Source: Oligoflexia bacterium (GTDB lineage: Bacteria > Bdellovibrionota > Bacteriovoracia > Bacteriovoracales > Bacteriovoracaceae). From it: a stretch of DNA of 64,000 bases. Numbering within the stretch: the stretch's first letter is position 1; every line of letters starts with the position of its first letter. This document shows, piece after piece, positions 18,701 through 27,681 of the stretch. Below the pieces are notes generated by a model. That model searched no databases and had not been told where the DNA came from. It saw only the letters and a program-made list of their open reading frames with translations. The translations under genes and the position numbers were made by a program. The stretch lies in contig JADFZW010000013.1 in assembly GCA_015232355.1 (NCBI GenBank), positions 79,137 through 143,136 on the forward strand. The letters run 5' to 3'.

Positions 18701-21256
18701 AGACGACACTGCTATCATCGTTCCAAGAGTTCCTGGCGCCGGAGAAAGACGATCTCGCATCACTACCATATCAAGCGTATCTTCAAACTTTAATACCCCT
18801 GCCACTACCAACAGTGGATAGATCCCAAAACTATGGGCCAGCAATACTCGAGGTAACACTCCTCTTTCAATTAGTGAATTAGCAATCGCCACTGCCACCG
18901 TAAATAGAGCAGGATTTTTAATTTGAAACAAATCCTCCTCTGAAATTCCATTCGGATTAGTTATATAATTTGAAATATTTGGTAACCCATATTTCCTCTT
19001 ACAAAAATCATTTGCGTCTTCAAAATATTTTTGAATACTCTGATTATTTTCAAACTGCTCTAAAAACATTTTTGGAACAGCAGCATTTTGAGTGGTAAAA
19101 ATAAAACACACTTTAGAAAAATCAAGCAAATCAATTGAATCAGCACCCTCGTATCTTAAAGCATTCTTTTTAGCAAAATTCTTACTCGATATTATCTGAG
19201 TTGTGATCCCTTTTGGATTAAGTCGAATCACCTTTGACGATGGACAGGGTATCTGCTCCTCTTCAAAATTAGTATGTATTACAATCACCACATCCAACTT
19301 ATTTTGTAATTCCCATTCTGCAATCTTCATTCCTAAACGAATGCTATCAAGACCACCATCCACCTGGTAACTTTTTCCACTAAAATTATATCTCTGACAA
19401 ATTCTTCCTGCCACTACGTTACTTAAGGCCCAAACACCAAAGTCAGGAACTATAAATGGATATGTTTGTCGAACTTCATATACTTTGCTGACAATATCAT
19501 TCCCTTCATCTTTAAATAAATCTACAATTTCTAAAAGCTTGGCCCCTACGGCATTACGATAATAAAGTTCACTTCCCACCACTCCAGCATAGATTACACC
19601 CACTCTCCTTTTATCAATAAAGTTAAAAAAATCACCCAATTTCTTTATGGCCAGATCAGTACTCAAAATAGCATACAACTGAACCAAATCTATTTGAGCA
19701 ACTTCATTTTGTGAAAGTTTAAAATTTTTAACAAAATCAAATTTACTACACTCCTCAAATGTCTGATAAGCACTACTTAATATTATAGGTAGAGTTTTTG
19801 CTGGTCTTGTGTTCTCTGCTGCTGCTGTTATTAGTGATGATGATACTGGCGTTTTATCTTTATCTATAAAACAAAAATTTTTATCAAATTCTTCAATCAC
19901 CAAATGAAAATTACTCCCTCCAAAACCAAACGATGAGATCCCCATGCGAAGTATTTTTTCATTATCCAAACTTATTGGATCAGTATTTATAAAAACATTT
20001 TTATTTTCAGCAACTATTTTTTGTAAATATTTTGAGGGAGGAATTATTCTGTGTTTGATCATCAAGAGACACTTTAATAAACTGGCCGCACCTGCTGCTC
20101 CCTGAGTATGACCAATAAGTCCCTTCAGAGATCCGGCAACAACAGGAACATTATTCCAAAATTGATTAATAGATTCAAGTTCTGCACTATCACCTTGATG
20201 TGTTCCTGTAGCATGTGCCTCTAGATAATCAATGCGATTACTATCAAGCGAAGCATATGCCGACTCATATGCATAAATCAATTGTTCTTTGCTAACAGAA
20301 AATAAACTACTTTTTGATCCATTATTAGAGAAACCAATTCCTTTTATAACTGCTAAAATTGGATGCCCATCATCTAATGCTCGCTTCACCTTCTGTAAAG
20401 CAAACACCACTGCACCCTCACCAACTGTTACTCCCTTCGAATTAAAATCAAATGGCCAAGATTGTATCGGTGCTAGTATTTGCATCTGAGAAAAGAGTAT
20501 AAACAAAGTTGCACTTAAATCACTATTAATACCTCCAGTAAAGACAATATCTAGATTATCATTATGCAATTTCATCATCGCTACATTTAGGGCCGCCAAA
20601 GATCCAGCACAAGCAGCGTTGATCAACATTCCCTCATCATCACCACTCAAATTATATCTCTTCTTAATTTTTTCAAAAAGGGATGTTCCATAAACAGCAT
20701 TGCTATGAAATGGTCGTCTACTGCTATATCTCTTAAGATAATCATCTAATTTTGATATCAATCTTTTCTTATGATCACTATCAATTTGTAGTGTTTCAAA
20801 TTTTTCTACTATCTCTTTTCGTGCAATCACAAAATCATACAAATCACAGTCTGGAGTCATCATCGCAAATGCAAAACCACACTTATATTTTTCTAACTTA
20901 TCCCCATTTCTTCCACTCCCACTTTCACATTCACACAGCATTTTATATGCTTGATCAAATGCTGAAAGCGATAAAAGCTGAGCATTGTTATAACTCTCAT
21001 CCAAATCAAGTAAGCGTCTAATATTTTCAAAAATAGATTTGTCGATAACTCCAGAATTGCGAGAGGATATTTTATCAATTTTAGGAGCACCGGCATGATA
21101 GTAGATGTCTGTATCCAAACGATCTTTTGTTATCGAAGATATTTGAGATTTAGCTTCTAGTAAATTATTCCAATATTCCTGCACATTTGCTGAACCAGGA
21201 AGCACGCATCCCATTGCAGTTATACAAATATCATTTTGATGATAATAAATTGTCAA
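15779..21256 (-). CDS. Pfa-like iterative polyketide/fatty-acid synthase (KS, KS-like, AT, ACP, KR, DH)
   Basis: An 1825-residue multidomain synthase. KS domain at about 1-460 with catalytic C216 (NAACAGSL), H348 (EAHATGT) and H383 (GHTQGAAG). A second, degenerate KS-like region at about 480-710 lacks the active cysteine (VDGGLDS), like a chain-length factor. AT near 740-1000 has AHSFG around residue 807. ACP near 1040-1100 has the phosphopantetheine serine in LNIDSIK. KR near 1300-1460 has GGSKGIT and a YGAANA active-site segment. A hot-dog DH-like region contains GHMIRGN near 1574. The order resembles PfaA-type PUFA or Hgl glycolipid synthases, but merges a CLF-like domain into the same chain and has one ACP. 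No pfaB, pfaC, pfaD or phosphopantetheinyl transferase gene is seen here. Product unknown, probably a special lipid. Confidence 0.85.
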   Translation of the reverse strand: MTIYYHQNDICITAMGCVLPGSANVQEYWNNLLEAKSQISSITKDRLDTDIYYHAGAPKIDKISSRNSGVIDKSIFENIRRLLDLDESYNNAQLLSLSAFDQAYKMLCECESGSGRNGDKLEKYKCGFAFAMMTPDCDLYDFVIARKEIVEKFETLQIDSDHKKRLISKLDDYLKRYSSRRPFHSNAVYGTSLFEKIKKRYNLSGDDEGMLINAACAGSLAALNVAMMKLHNDNLDIVFTGGINSDLSATLFILFSQMQILAPIQSWPFDFNSKGVTVGEGAVVFALQKVKRALDDGHPILAVIKGIGFSNNGSKSSLFSVSKEQLIYAYESAYASLDSNRIDYLEAHATGTHQGDSAELESINQFWNNVPVVAGSLKGLIGHTQGAAGAASLLKCLLMIKHRIIPPSKYLQKIVAENKNVFINTDPISLDNEKILRMGISSFGFGGSNFHLVIEEFDKNFCFIDKDKTPVSSSLITAAAENTRPAKTLPIILSSAYQTFEECSKFDFVKNFKLSQNEVAQIDLVQLYAILSTDLAIKKLGDFFNFIDKRRVGVIYAGVVGSELYYRNAVGAKLLEIVDLFKDEGNDIVSKVYEVRQTYPFIVPDFGVWALSNVVAGRICQRYNFSGKSYQVDGGLDSIRLGMKIAEWELQNKLDVVIVIHTNFEEEQIPCPSSKVIRLNPKGITTQIISSKNFAKKNALRYEGADSIDLLDFSKVCFIFTTQNAAVPKMFLEQFENNQSIQKYFEDANDFCKRKYGLPNISNYITNPNGISEEDLFQIKNPALFTVAVAIANSLIERGVLPRVLLAHSFGIYPLLVVAGVLKFEDTLDMVVMRDRLSPAPGTLGTMIAVSSIEDVRGILPEDYYYVSNINSYEQTTITVPPQFVNQVVQLLKDNQKYYNILRNVPQPYHSPLMRPVQEEMAKYLKTKKYQMSAPKFPFVSYVGNHYVDESNWNEDLIKDILLQQTTAQVDFVKMVKDIYEKRIATFVEISPKNICANFVLSILKEKEHSIIAVTHFLSRKKSDDGTGLAIKYSITAENSVFFNKIRQIIHRISGHNLENISIQDRFQDDLNIDSIKMAEVFVNISKEYEIDDEDFFAHNFKSIGEAVHFVKNWYEKKSSGDLSTLEKNKYKSKFNRFRISWKGKEKISLNDGDAAITQIPHIVDISKKDFKLAEITIIDALRIEKSVFAKDLFFKIVSEMATAKEDERSLKKITIVYNDEYNPLIQGLITFFGSLKFERNFLFKSILLPDCRELNNELINLVLEEANYPIDRDVAYLNHKRLVRGLVKSEIKTTSAPLGIYNQIVALGGSKGITFFLLDKLFNSKNSSLCLVGRSSADNPQVKNAIFELAKKFRHVEYVEGDTTDWDTFNKLATKFSQIDLLINGVGIEKSALLKDKTSKEIELELNTKVLTMLNIIKACESINIKRVENFSSIVALYTQGGQTIYGAANAIMSTLAHQIKDVSPTTYFQNIYWPAWNNLGMTANEGISAKISQSGLSLLDSIDAVKFFNKELNEKTEVEISYSDVHDRGLFQLNTHNLKYFEKLLGIKSRDNLYQFNKVFTVDGDNYLNGHMIRGNCIVAMATVVSMICCDFYLQTGMLPKIENLVAHKMIKLNDNVNIRFSSQKSDRGPIFFLKDNDSIYFSGGTEVFKVKEIDNPTKLVNLVHLLNLKTKTSLSKDEIYEKCLPHNGVFKCLDGIDIKEEREGKTEGGIRFLAYINDTKKLSPIHNLGIFDKIILLVDAILQANGVLAITAFGIDSFPVEIETLNFHFANIVADNILPSKVYMTNFSSKIDENHFQSKLCMFNEKNDLLIELRVKCQVIKE

Positions 21257-21352
21257 AGATTACTCCATCCTTAGATTTTCTCTCTGTTGATAATAATCAT
21301 TATGATATCTCTCTTTTTTTTTATACGCAAGAAAGTAATAATTGATGAAGTA

Positions 21353-22633
21353 TTAGTATAAATTTGTCTTCTTAGAAAAATTGAACATTATCTGATTTTC
21401 TTTTAAACGTGAGAAAATATATGACAGAACATATGCTAAAATACAAAAAATTATAATTGATACCGCTGAAGAGTTCTTTACAAAATTTATTTTCGACAAA
21501 AGATTCATTATCGGAATAATCGTAATTGGCATTAAAATATAAATAACAAAAATTCCATTGCCATAAACATCAACTATTTTGTCAAGCAATGGAAACCTTT
21601 TTAGTACAATTATAGGAACAAAACTAGCAAGAACAAATAATATTAAAAACACAAAACAAGACAATATCACCTCTCTTTGTATTTGCGAAATCATCAAAAT
21701 GCCATTATCACTAAGGATGCTAACAAAGCTTGATGACAAAAATAGTGATAATAAAGAAAACAGCAGTAGGGATAAGATATAAAAATCCACTCTGTTTTTG
21801 ATAGTTAAATACAAATGTCCCAACACAAAACCAAAAGATATAGCAGTAAACCAAGGAAACAATGAATAACTATGTTTAACTTCTGCCTTAAAAAAGATTC
21901 CCTTAGATAAAGTAAAAATATGATATGCAAAGTAATTATCGTGATATATTTTGTAACCAATCTGATATCCACAAAAGCATAAAATCAACCATAATAGTGA
22001 TACAAAGAAAAATTTAATCTTTTTAGAAATTTTTTTAAAATTAACAATCCACCAAGTAAATATCCCTCCAAAAAATAATTCTACAATCAAAACCCAAAGC
22101 AAAATCCAATTATCTTTTAAAAATAATGGCATCGCTCCTGGACTAACCAAAGACATCCATCCTGCATAATAAACGTATAGTGGATTAGTAAAAATAAAAA
22201 TCAACAATGATAATATTATTAAGAAATAAATAGAGACATAAGAACATAGTACTATCACAACATAGGATAACCCTACAAAATGCAATATCGACCATGAAAA
22301 AAAATAATCTGTATCACTAACTTTTGCAAATGATCTAATAGACCCTACAAAAAATAAAATAATACTCACCTTTAGTACTTCAGCAAAAGGAAAACCATAA
22401 ATACGATTACCAACAAAATAATTATTCAATTGAGTGCTTAAAAGTAATCCAGGCAAAATCGATATCACCGGAGCAATCGCTAGGAGCCAGGATGAAAGAG
22501 CTCCAAAAATTCCATGTTCAGGTGAAAAACCTCCTCGATTCCAATACATTCTATGTGCAAAGATTATCACCAACCCAACTACTAAAAAAAATTTTATGAT
22601 TTTTATATCTGAAAGATCTTTGTAGTTAATCAT
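21353..22633 (-). CDS. Polytopic membrane protein, possibly an acyltransferase
   Basis: A 426-residue protein with about ten to twelve hydrophobic helices and short loops. The N-terminal helix contains a conserved-looking FAHRMYWNRGG segment with His and Arg, and the layout is reminiscent of membrane acyltransferase-3/DUF1624-type enzymes, but I cannot assign it with confidence. It ends 97 bases before the Pfa-like synthase in the same direction. Transfer of the synthase product to a carrier lipid or sugar would fit (inference). Confidence 0.6.
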   Translation of the reverse strand: MINYKDLSDIKIIKFFLVVGLVIIFAHRMYWNRGGFSPEHGIFGALSSWLLAIAPVISILPGLLLSTQLNNYFVGNRIYGFPFAEVLKVSIILFFVGSIRSFAKVSDTDYFFSWSILHFVGLSYVVIVLCSYVSIYFLIILSLLIFIFTNPLYVYYAGWMSLVSPGAMPLFLKDNWILLWVLIVELFFGGIFTWWIVNFKKISKKIKFFFVSLLWLILCFCGYQIGYKIYHDNYFAYHIFTLSKGIFFKAEVKHSYSLFPWFTAISFGFVLGHLYLTIKNRVDFYILSLLLFSLLSLFLSSSFVSILSDNGILMISQIQREVILSCFVFLILFVLASFVPIIVLKRFPLLDKIVDVYGNGIFVIYILMPITIIPIMNLLSKINFVKNSSAVSIIIFCILAYVLSYIFSRLKENQIMFNFSKKTNLY

Positions 22634-22638
22634 AATTT

Positions 22639-25600
22639 TTAGTCATTCTTTTTTTCAATCAATTTTTTAAGTGATCTAACATAAGCATTTGAGATTTTTT
22701 TGAATATAGTATCATCATCACTATCAACAATGCTCCCCTTGCTCTTTTCAATATTATCCAAAACTTGCTTCTGCTCCTGAGAAGAAAGCGCACCACGACT
22801 ATTTCCAGGGCCACCTCCGTAACTACCACCACCTCCATAGTTTCCACTGCTACCGCCATAACCACTGCCTGATGAAGATGAAAATCCACTTCTACCCTCT
22901 CCAGAGGAGACTGATCCACTACTCATATCACCTGAAGAACTAGATGAATCCGATGATGAAGATGAACTTCCACTAGACAGACTACTACGACCAATATTAC
23001 CACCTTTTTTGCTAGCAATATCTCGATATGTTCCGTTTAATGCTTTTTCCATTTTTAAAATTTGCTTGCCTCTTTCCGTCTTTCCAATGGCATTTACTAA
23101 TTTTTCATATCTAGCTTGCCTAGCATTCGCCAATGCTAGACTTCTTTTCAAAAATGATTGCCCAGCTTTTTTAGAACTACTTATCGCAGAAGCCTTCGTA
23201 GATGATTTACTAGAATTACTATCTGAGCTAACCCCACCCGAAGATCCATCCGTAGTTCCATCTTGTCCAAATTGTAGTGTGGTATTAGCACCTCCTTTAA
23301 CCATAGACGGCCCATCTTTTTTATTCTGCTTCTCGCCCGGAGAGTAAATTGTTTGATTATCCTCTTGTAGTAAGTTTGTATTGTTTCTTACTCCCAATTG
23401 AACGTTATCTTTTCCCCTTTCTTTGATCGCATCTTCAATTATTTTATTATATTCCTTTAATGAGCTCTGTACTCCCACCAACGCTGTTGCGAGAGGAGCA
23501 GGATTATTAGTAAGAGTTATAAAAGTATCATAATATTTACTCAAAGAATTCAAAGGAAAATGACCATCATCATTCTTGTATGGTGCTAAGTAATGAGCAT
23601 CGTAAACACTACTATAATTATATTCTATTTCCAGAGGAAGTTGAGCTATACTAACTCTCGCTTTTAAAAATTTATAGTAATTTTCACCAAAATGCCTTCT
23701 GGCCACTGCTGAGGTTGTAGAAATTCGACTATATTGAGGAATAATATCAGGAACTATACTCCTTTTATTTTGCTGAATATCGAATCGAATAACCTTTGGT
23801 GGTGGTTGTGTATTGACACCAACAGTGTCGGGAGTGTAATCCGGAGTAAAATCAACTGGTGCTTGAAGTTCGTATCTACCATCTATGCAATTGATGGCGT
23901 GATATGATCTATTCTGAGAATCATACGATCCACCATTATTTTTATCAACAACCCAAGAAAAAGCTTTTTCATTTGCTTCAGCAAAGGTCATTTGTGGATC
24001 TCCTTTAAATGGATCAACAAGTACTGCTGGTATCGGAGCGTTTACCAAATAACTCCCATCAATTTTTATCTGATGATTCACACAGAAAGCTAATGGCACT
24101 CCCTTATTCCCACATAAAAATTCTTTGGCAAAACATGCTTTATACGTTCTCATGTGACCGTACACAACCTTTGTATCACATTGGCAATCACTGTGACTAT
24201 AACTACTCCCACCATGAGCATCAACAGGATCTGCGATATCCAAAGACCAATATGCTTTATACGTCTCGCAATTTTTCATCATTCCTATGCAAGAGCAGGC
24301 AAAATCACTATTGTCTCCACAATTTTCACATATGAACTTATTCTTTGGTAACCAACAACTACTGTCAAAAGTTCTATGAAGAAAAGCTCTCGTATCATAT
24401 TCGTCTTTTGGAATGTTTTCTATGTAACTGCCATTACCTTCTCCATCTGTAGATTTCGATACCAGTTGCCAACAAAGAAGATTATCCAAGGAAGGTTTTC
24501 CATCTTTAAAAGGAATCTCATTTTTTGAAAGTATTTCATTCATAAGTTTCGAAAGTGATGTATATCCATTATCCTCTAAAACTTGCTTCCAATTATTCTT
24601 CGTTCTCTTAACAGTTAAAGTGTTTGATGCGTTTTCAGCAGGAGAATATGTTGGATAAGCATCTTTCCATTTTTCTAGATAAGTTTTTTTAACCCATTCT
24701 GGATCTCCGTCTGTTTTTGCAAAAACATCAAAAGCAGTTGCTACCGCAGTTGGTACATAAGTATCGAAACCCTTATCTGCAGGTTTTCCTCCAAATACTC
24801 TGTTGTTCCAGTGATAGTATCTTAATTTATATTTAACTTTTTTCTCCGTATAAAACTTATCTTCAACATCACTTAATTCAGAAGCTATTTTCCCAGAGGA
24901 AACTCCTATCCAATCATTGGGAGAACCAATAGGAACAGTTACATTGTTCATAGGCATTTGAGTAGTTGCATCCTTGGTGTATAGGACAGCATTTTTATAA
25001 GCAGTTTCAATATTTGTTTTAATTGTTTGCATAATCGGACTACCAACAACAAGAGGAGTAGGATAAGGCGATCCAGGAATTGGGGCAGTAGCAGTATCAA
25101 TATCTCTTGGTTTGATTCTATATTTGTTCAACCTGTTCATAGCTTCAACGTAAAATTTAAAGAGGTTTCTCGCATTTTTGGTTAATTCATCAATTTTATA
25201 TTTATACGTTGTAGTGACCGTAGTATTACCATTGCAGGTTGTGCTGTACTTTTGAAATTTTTTATTTTCTGAATTGAATGCCTCAATTTGACAAGAATCT
25301 TTCACCTCTTTTTCAATCTCATCCAAAATAACATTCATATCATAAAAAGAACTTTCCATTTGATCTTCGGGAATTGTACTAAACGCCAAATCATAAGCAC
25401 TATTTTTCATTTCAAGAATCATACGTAAAGTATAGTTCGCCATAATCTGCGACCAAGCAGTTTGTCTACATAATCTTTTATCGTCTCCACTACAGTGACA
25501 TGCTAAGAAACTAAGGTGAAATATTTCTTTCAAAACAACACTTAATCTCTCGATTGTTAGAAGAGAAAAATCAAGAAACTCTGCGAGTGCCCTCTGTCGT

Positions 25601-27036
25601 GTGCTAATTTTAAATACTGATTCATCCTTAAGACGTGGAATATTCTCACTCGAAAGTTTTGGATAATCCATATTCTTATTTATAAATATATATCCAAGAA
25701 CAAAATTATCTACTGGATCAGTTATATTAAGCACATTAAAAGCGTTAGCGGCATTAAATGCATCATTTTTTATATCTATATACCTTTTCTGAAGATCTAA
25801 ACTTAGAGGTTTTCCGTCAGATGGTTTATCCTCAGTTGCAGGACAAAACATATCATCGCCTCTCTTCCTATCAAACTCCAAGGCATAAGATGTATCTATT
25901 ATAAGCAAATTAAAAATCTTCTTTAAAATTTTAACAACTGGGGTATATTCTTTTTTACTAGACTTAGTCACTGGCGGGGTAAGTGTTTTTATAAGTTCAG
26001 GGTCATCAGGAATACATTTTTTATTATCCTCATCCTTGTAAAGATTTGGACAACACTCTTGTTTTCCTCTATATTTCACTCCTGCTTCCACACAATCTGA
26101 ACAAACATACTTACTCTTGCACACTTTCTTGTTCGATTTACCTATTTCACAAACGTTATCGCAACATTCTTTGCCGTCAGAACATTCAACACCATTTAAC
26201 TTACAAAGCAAATCTGCAGGTATATTATTAAAATTCGATAACATGTTTGAGTATTTTGATCTAGTGTAATCATGTATCGGTACACATCTAAACCCTTCAT
26301 TTGTACTACCACAAAAACTTAAACGAACATCATCTGGATCACATGGTTGATATTTCTCTAAAGCACGAACACAAATTTTGTATTCAGAACAATATCCAGA
26401 AGGATCACAAAAGTTACTCTTGCAATCAACAGCTTTTTTACAGGCCATATTAAGCTCTAGACCGTTTTGTTTACCACCACCACCTTCAACTTCTAACATG
26501 CATTTGTCATATTTTCCAAAACAATCCCTGTTTTCAAAACAAAAATTTCCTGGTGCTACTGAGTAATTATTAATCGGATCATATGCATTCAACCATCCCA
26601 TAACCTCCTTGATTCCCCTATACAACGACGCTGCATCTTTTACTCGAGGGATTTTCTTGAAATAAACTTTTAAAAGATCTTTAAATCTATCAGAAAAAAC
26701 AATCTTCAAATTAGCTGTTTCCGAATCGAAATTCTCCTCGGTATATTTAAAAAAATCATTATTATAGTCCTCTTTAGATTTCTCTTTCTTTCCATTCTCA
26801 TTTTTTTTTGCCGGTAAAGCATTAAAATTCTGATACATCTTTACAAACACTGATGCTAGATAAACAACTTCCTTATGTAAGTTTGGTGGTACATCTGACT
26901 CTTGAGGAATTTGCACATTCGCTGTTTCTAAAGACCCTCTTTCTTGAGCTGATACTGATAAAATTTTAATTGAAAAAATATTTACAAAAACAAAAGCTAA
27001 AGCAAAAACAAAAAATATTCTCTGAAAATTTTTCAT
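22639..27036 (-). CDS. Very large cysteine-rich secreted protein of unknown function
   Basis: A 1465-residue protein with a signal peptide (about 1-30, cleavage near VSA/QE). The first third is rich in cysteine; around residues 276-305 a C-x6-C-x5-CC-x3-C-x9-C spacing resembles a small inhibitor-cystine-knot module, with further Cys-rich modules before and after. The middle (about 450-1000) looks globular, with another Cys-rich patch near 880-1000. The C-terminal 200 residues are low complexity, Ser/Gly-rich with GGS repeats, then a charged tail. I recognise no family. A surface or extracellular structural or adhesive role is inferred. The gene stands alone, six bases after the stop of the next gene on this strand. 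Confidence 0.8.
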   Translation of the reverse strand: MKNFQRIFFVFALAFVFVNIFSIKILSVSAQERGSLETANVQIPQESDVPPNLHKEVVYLASVFVKMYQNFNALPAKKNENGKKEKSKEDYNNDFFKYTEENFDSETANLKIVFSDRFKDLLKVYFKKIPRVKDAASLYRGIKEVMGWLNAYDPINNYSVAPGNFCFENRDCFGKYDKCMLEVEGGGGKQNGLELNMACKKAVDCKSNFCDPSGYCSEYKICVRALEKYQPCDPDDVRLSFCGSTNEGFRCVPIHDYTRSKYSNMLSNFNNIPADLLCKLNGVECSDGKECCDNVCEIGKSNKKVCKSKYVCSDCVEAGVKYRGKQECCPNLYKDEDNKKCIPDDPELIKTLTPPVTKSSKKEYTPVVKILKKIFNLLIIDTSYALEFDRKRGDDMFCPATEDKPSDGKPLSLDLQKRYIDIKNDAFNAANAFNVLNITDPVDNFVLGYIFINKNMDYPKLSSENIPRLKDESVFKISTRQRALAEFLDFSLLTIERLSVVLKEIFHLSFLACHCSGDDKRLCRQTAWSQIMANYTLRMILEMKNSAYDLAFSTIPEDQMESSFYDMNVILDEIEKEVKDSCQIEAFNSENKKFQKYSTTCNGNTTVTTTYKYKIDELTKNARNLFKFYVEAMNRLNKYRIKPRDIDTATAPIPGSPYPTPLVVGSPIMQTIKTNIETAYKNAVLYTKDATTQMPMNNVTVPIGSPNDWIGVSSGKIASELSDVEDKFYTEKKVKYKLRYYHWNNRVFGGKPADKGFDTYVPTAVATAFDVFAKTDGDPEWVKKTYLEKWKDAYPTYSPAENASNTLTVKRTKNNWKQVLEDNGYTSLSKLMNEILSKNEIPFKDGKPSLDNLLCWQLVSKSTDGEGNGSYIENIPKDEYDTRAFLHRTFDSSCWLPKNKFICENCGDNSDFACSCIGMMKNCETYKAYWSLDIADPVDAHGGSSYSHSDCQCDTKVVYGHMRTYKACFAKEFLCGNKGVPLAFCVNHQIKIDGSYLVNAPIPAVLVDPFKGDPQMTFAEANEKAFSWVVDKNNGGSYDSQNRSYHAINCIDGRYELQAPVDFTPDYTPDTVGVNTQPPPKVIRFDIQQNKRSIVPDIIPQYSRISTTSAVARRHFGENYYKFLKARVSIAQLPLEIEYNYSSVYDAHYLAPYKNDDGHFPLNSLSKYYDTFITLTNNPAPLATALVGVQSSLKEYNKIIEDAIKERGKDNVQLGVRNNTNLLQEDNQTIYSPGEKQNKKDGPSMVKGGANTTLQFGQDGTTDGSSGGVSSDSNSSKSSTKASAISSSKKAGQSFLKRSLALANARQARYEKLVNAIGKTERGKQILKMEKALNGTYRDIASKKGGNIGRSSLSSGSSSSSSDSSSSSGDMSSGSVSSGEGRSGFSSSSGSGYGGSSGNYGGGGSYGGGPGNSRGALSSQEQKQVLDNIEKSKGSIVDSDDDTIFKKISNAYVRSLKKLIEKKND

Positions 27037-27224
27037 AAATTTCCCACTCCCTGGGTGCCATACTCCAAGTGGTAGCTACATAGAGCATATTAATAAAAAA
27101 TATTAATCCCACTCATCCAGTACAGTAATAAAAATTAATACACATATATAAAATATAATACCATTATGTTAACATGAAAAATTCTCTATCCGCCAAGAAA
27201 AAGCAGAAAAAAGAGCAGAAAAAA

Positions 27225-27236
27225 GTGCCGGCCGAC
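27225..27236 (+). repeat. GTGCCGGCCGAC island repeat, copy 1
   Basis: The 12-mer sits between an A/G-rich tract and a run of eight T, so it can also form a weak terminator-like hairpin. A TAATAATTTTTTTT...TTGATCAAA segment follows, shared with copies 2 and 3. It marks the left side of the ATPase island. Confidence 0.75.
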
Positions 27237-27364
27237 TTTTTTTTGTTTTCATTTTCTATTAATAATTTTTTTTAAATTCTTGATCAAACCAATTTTATCA
27301 TCTACTAGTGTGATTAGAATTATACTTGGAGAACGTTTGTCCATATTCTAAAATATTGGCAATT

Positions 27365-27403
27365 GTTTTTGATAAATGTTTTTGATAAATGTTTTTGATA
27401 AAT
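27365..27403. repeat. Three tandem copies of a 13-bp unit
   Basis: GTTTTTGATAAAT is repeated three times without interruption in the 645-base gene-free stretch 27037-27681. That stretch otherwise holds island repeat copies 1 and 2, a 16-bp dyad and the promoter of the next gene. Confidence 0.8.
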
Positions 27404-27470
27404 CTATAAAATACATAAAACAAAACTGAACTAAAACATTTTGTATTTGTATATAGAAGTTGGGAGGAAG

Positions 27471-27534
27471 GTGCCGGCCGACTATTTTTGCTGTCATTTT
27501 TGATCAATAATTTTTTCTAAATTATTGATCAAAA
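27471..27534 (+). repeat. Island repeat copy 2 with a perfect 16-bp inverted repeat
   Basis: GTGCCGGCCGAC (27471-27482) is followed by a dyad with 16-bp perfect arms (27498-27513 and 27519-27534) containing TTGATCAA and a 5-base spacer. Copies 1 (27225) and 3 (28876) carry decayed versions of the same dyad at the same distance, so the mobile or repeated unit is about 65-80 bp, in the size range of a small non-coding element. Confidence 0.8.
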
Positions 27535-27584
27535 TCATTTTATAGTACTTTTCATATTACTTCGCTGAGTATATGTTATCGCTA

Positions 27585-27641
27585 TATCAAATACTCATGA
27601 GCATTTGATAGTTGACAATCATCCACTCATCACGGTAAATT
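27585..27641 (+). promoter_or_regulatory. Promoter with an adjacent 26-bp palindrome upstream of ATPase copy 2
   Basis: A 26-bp palindrome (27585-27610, half site TATCAAATACTCA, one mismatch per arm) ends one base before a consensus -35 box TTGACA (27612-27617). TAAATT at 27636-27641 is a likely -10 box with an 18-base spacer. This looks like an operator-controlled promoter for the gene starting at 27682. Confidence 0.65.
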
Positions 27642-27681
27642 ACAGTTAGGAGTAATTAAGTTTAATTTAAAAATCCAAAAG

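Noticed and set aside
27298..27507. 69-codon minus-strand frame in the island
   Set aside because: It spans a 13-bp tandem repeat and island repeat copy 2, has no ribosome binding site and no recognisable features.
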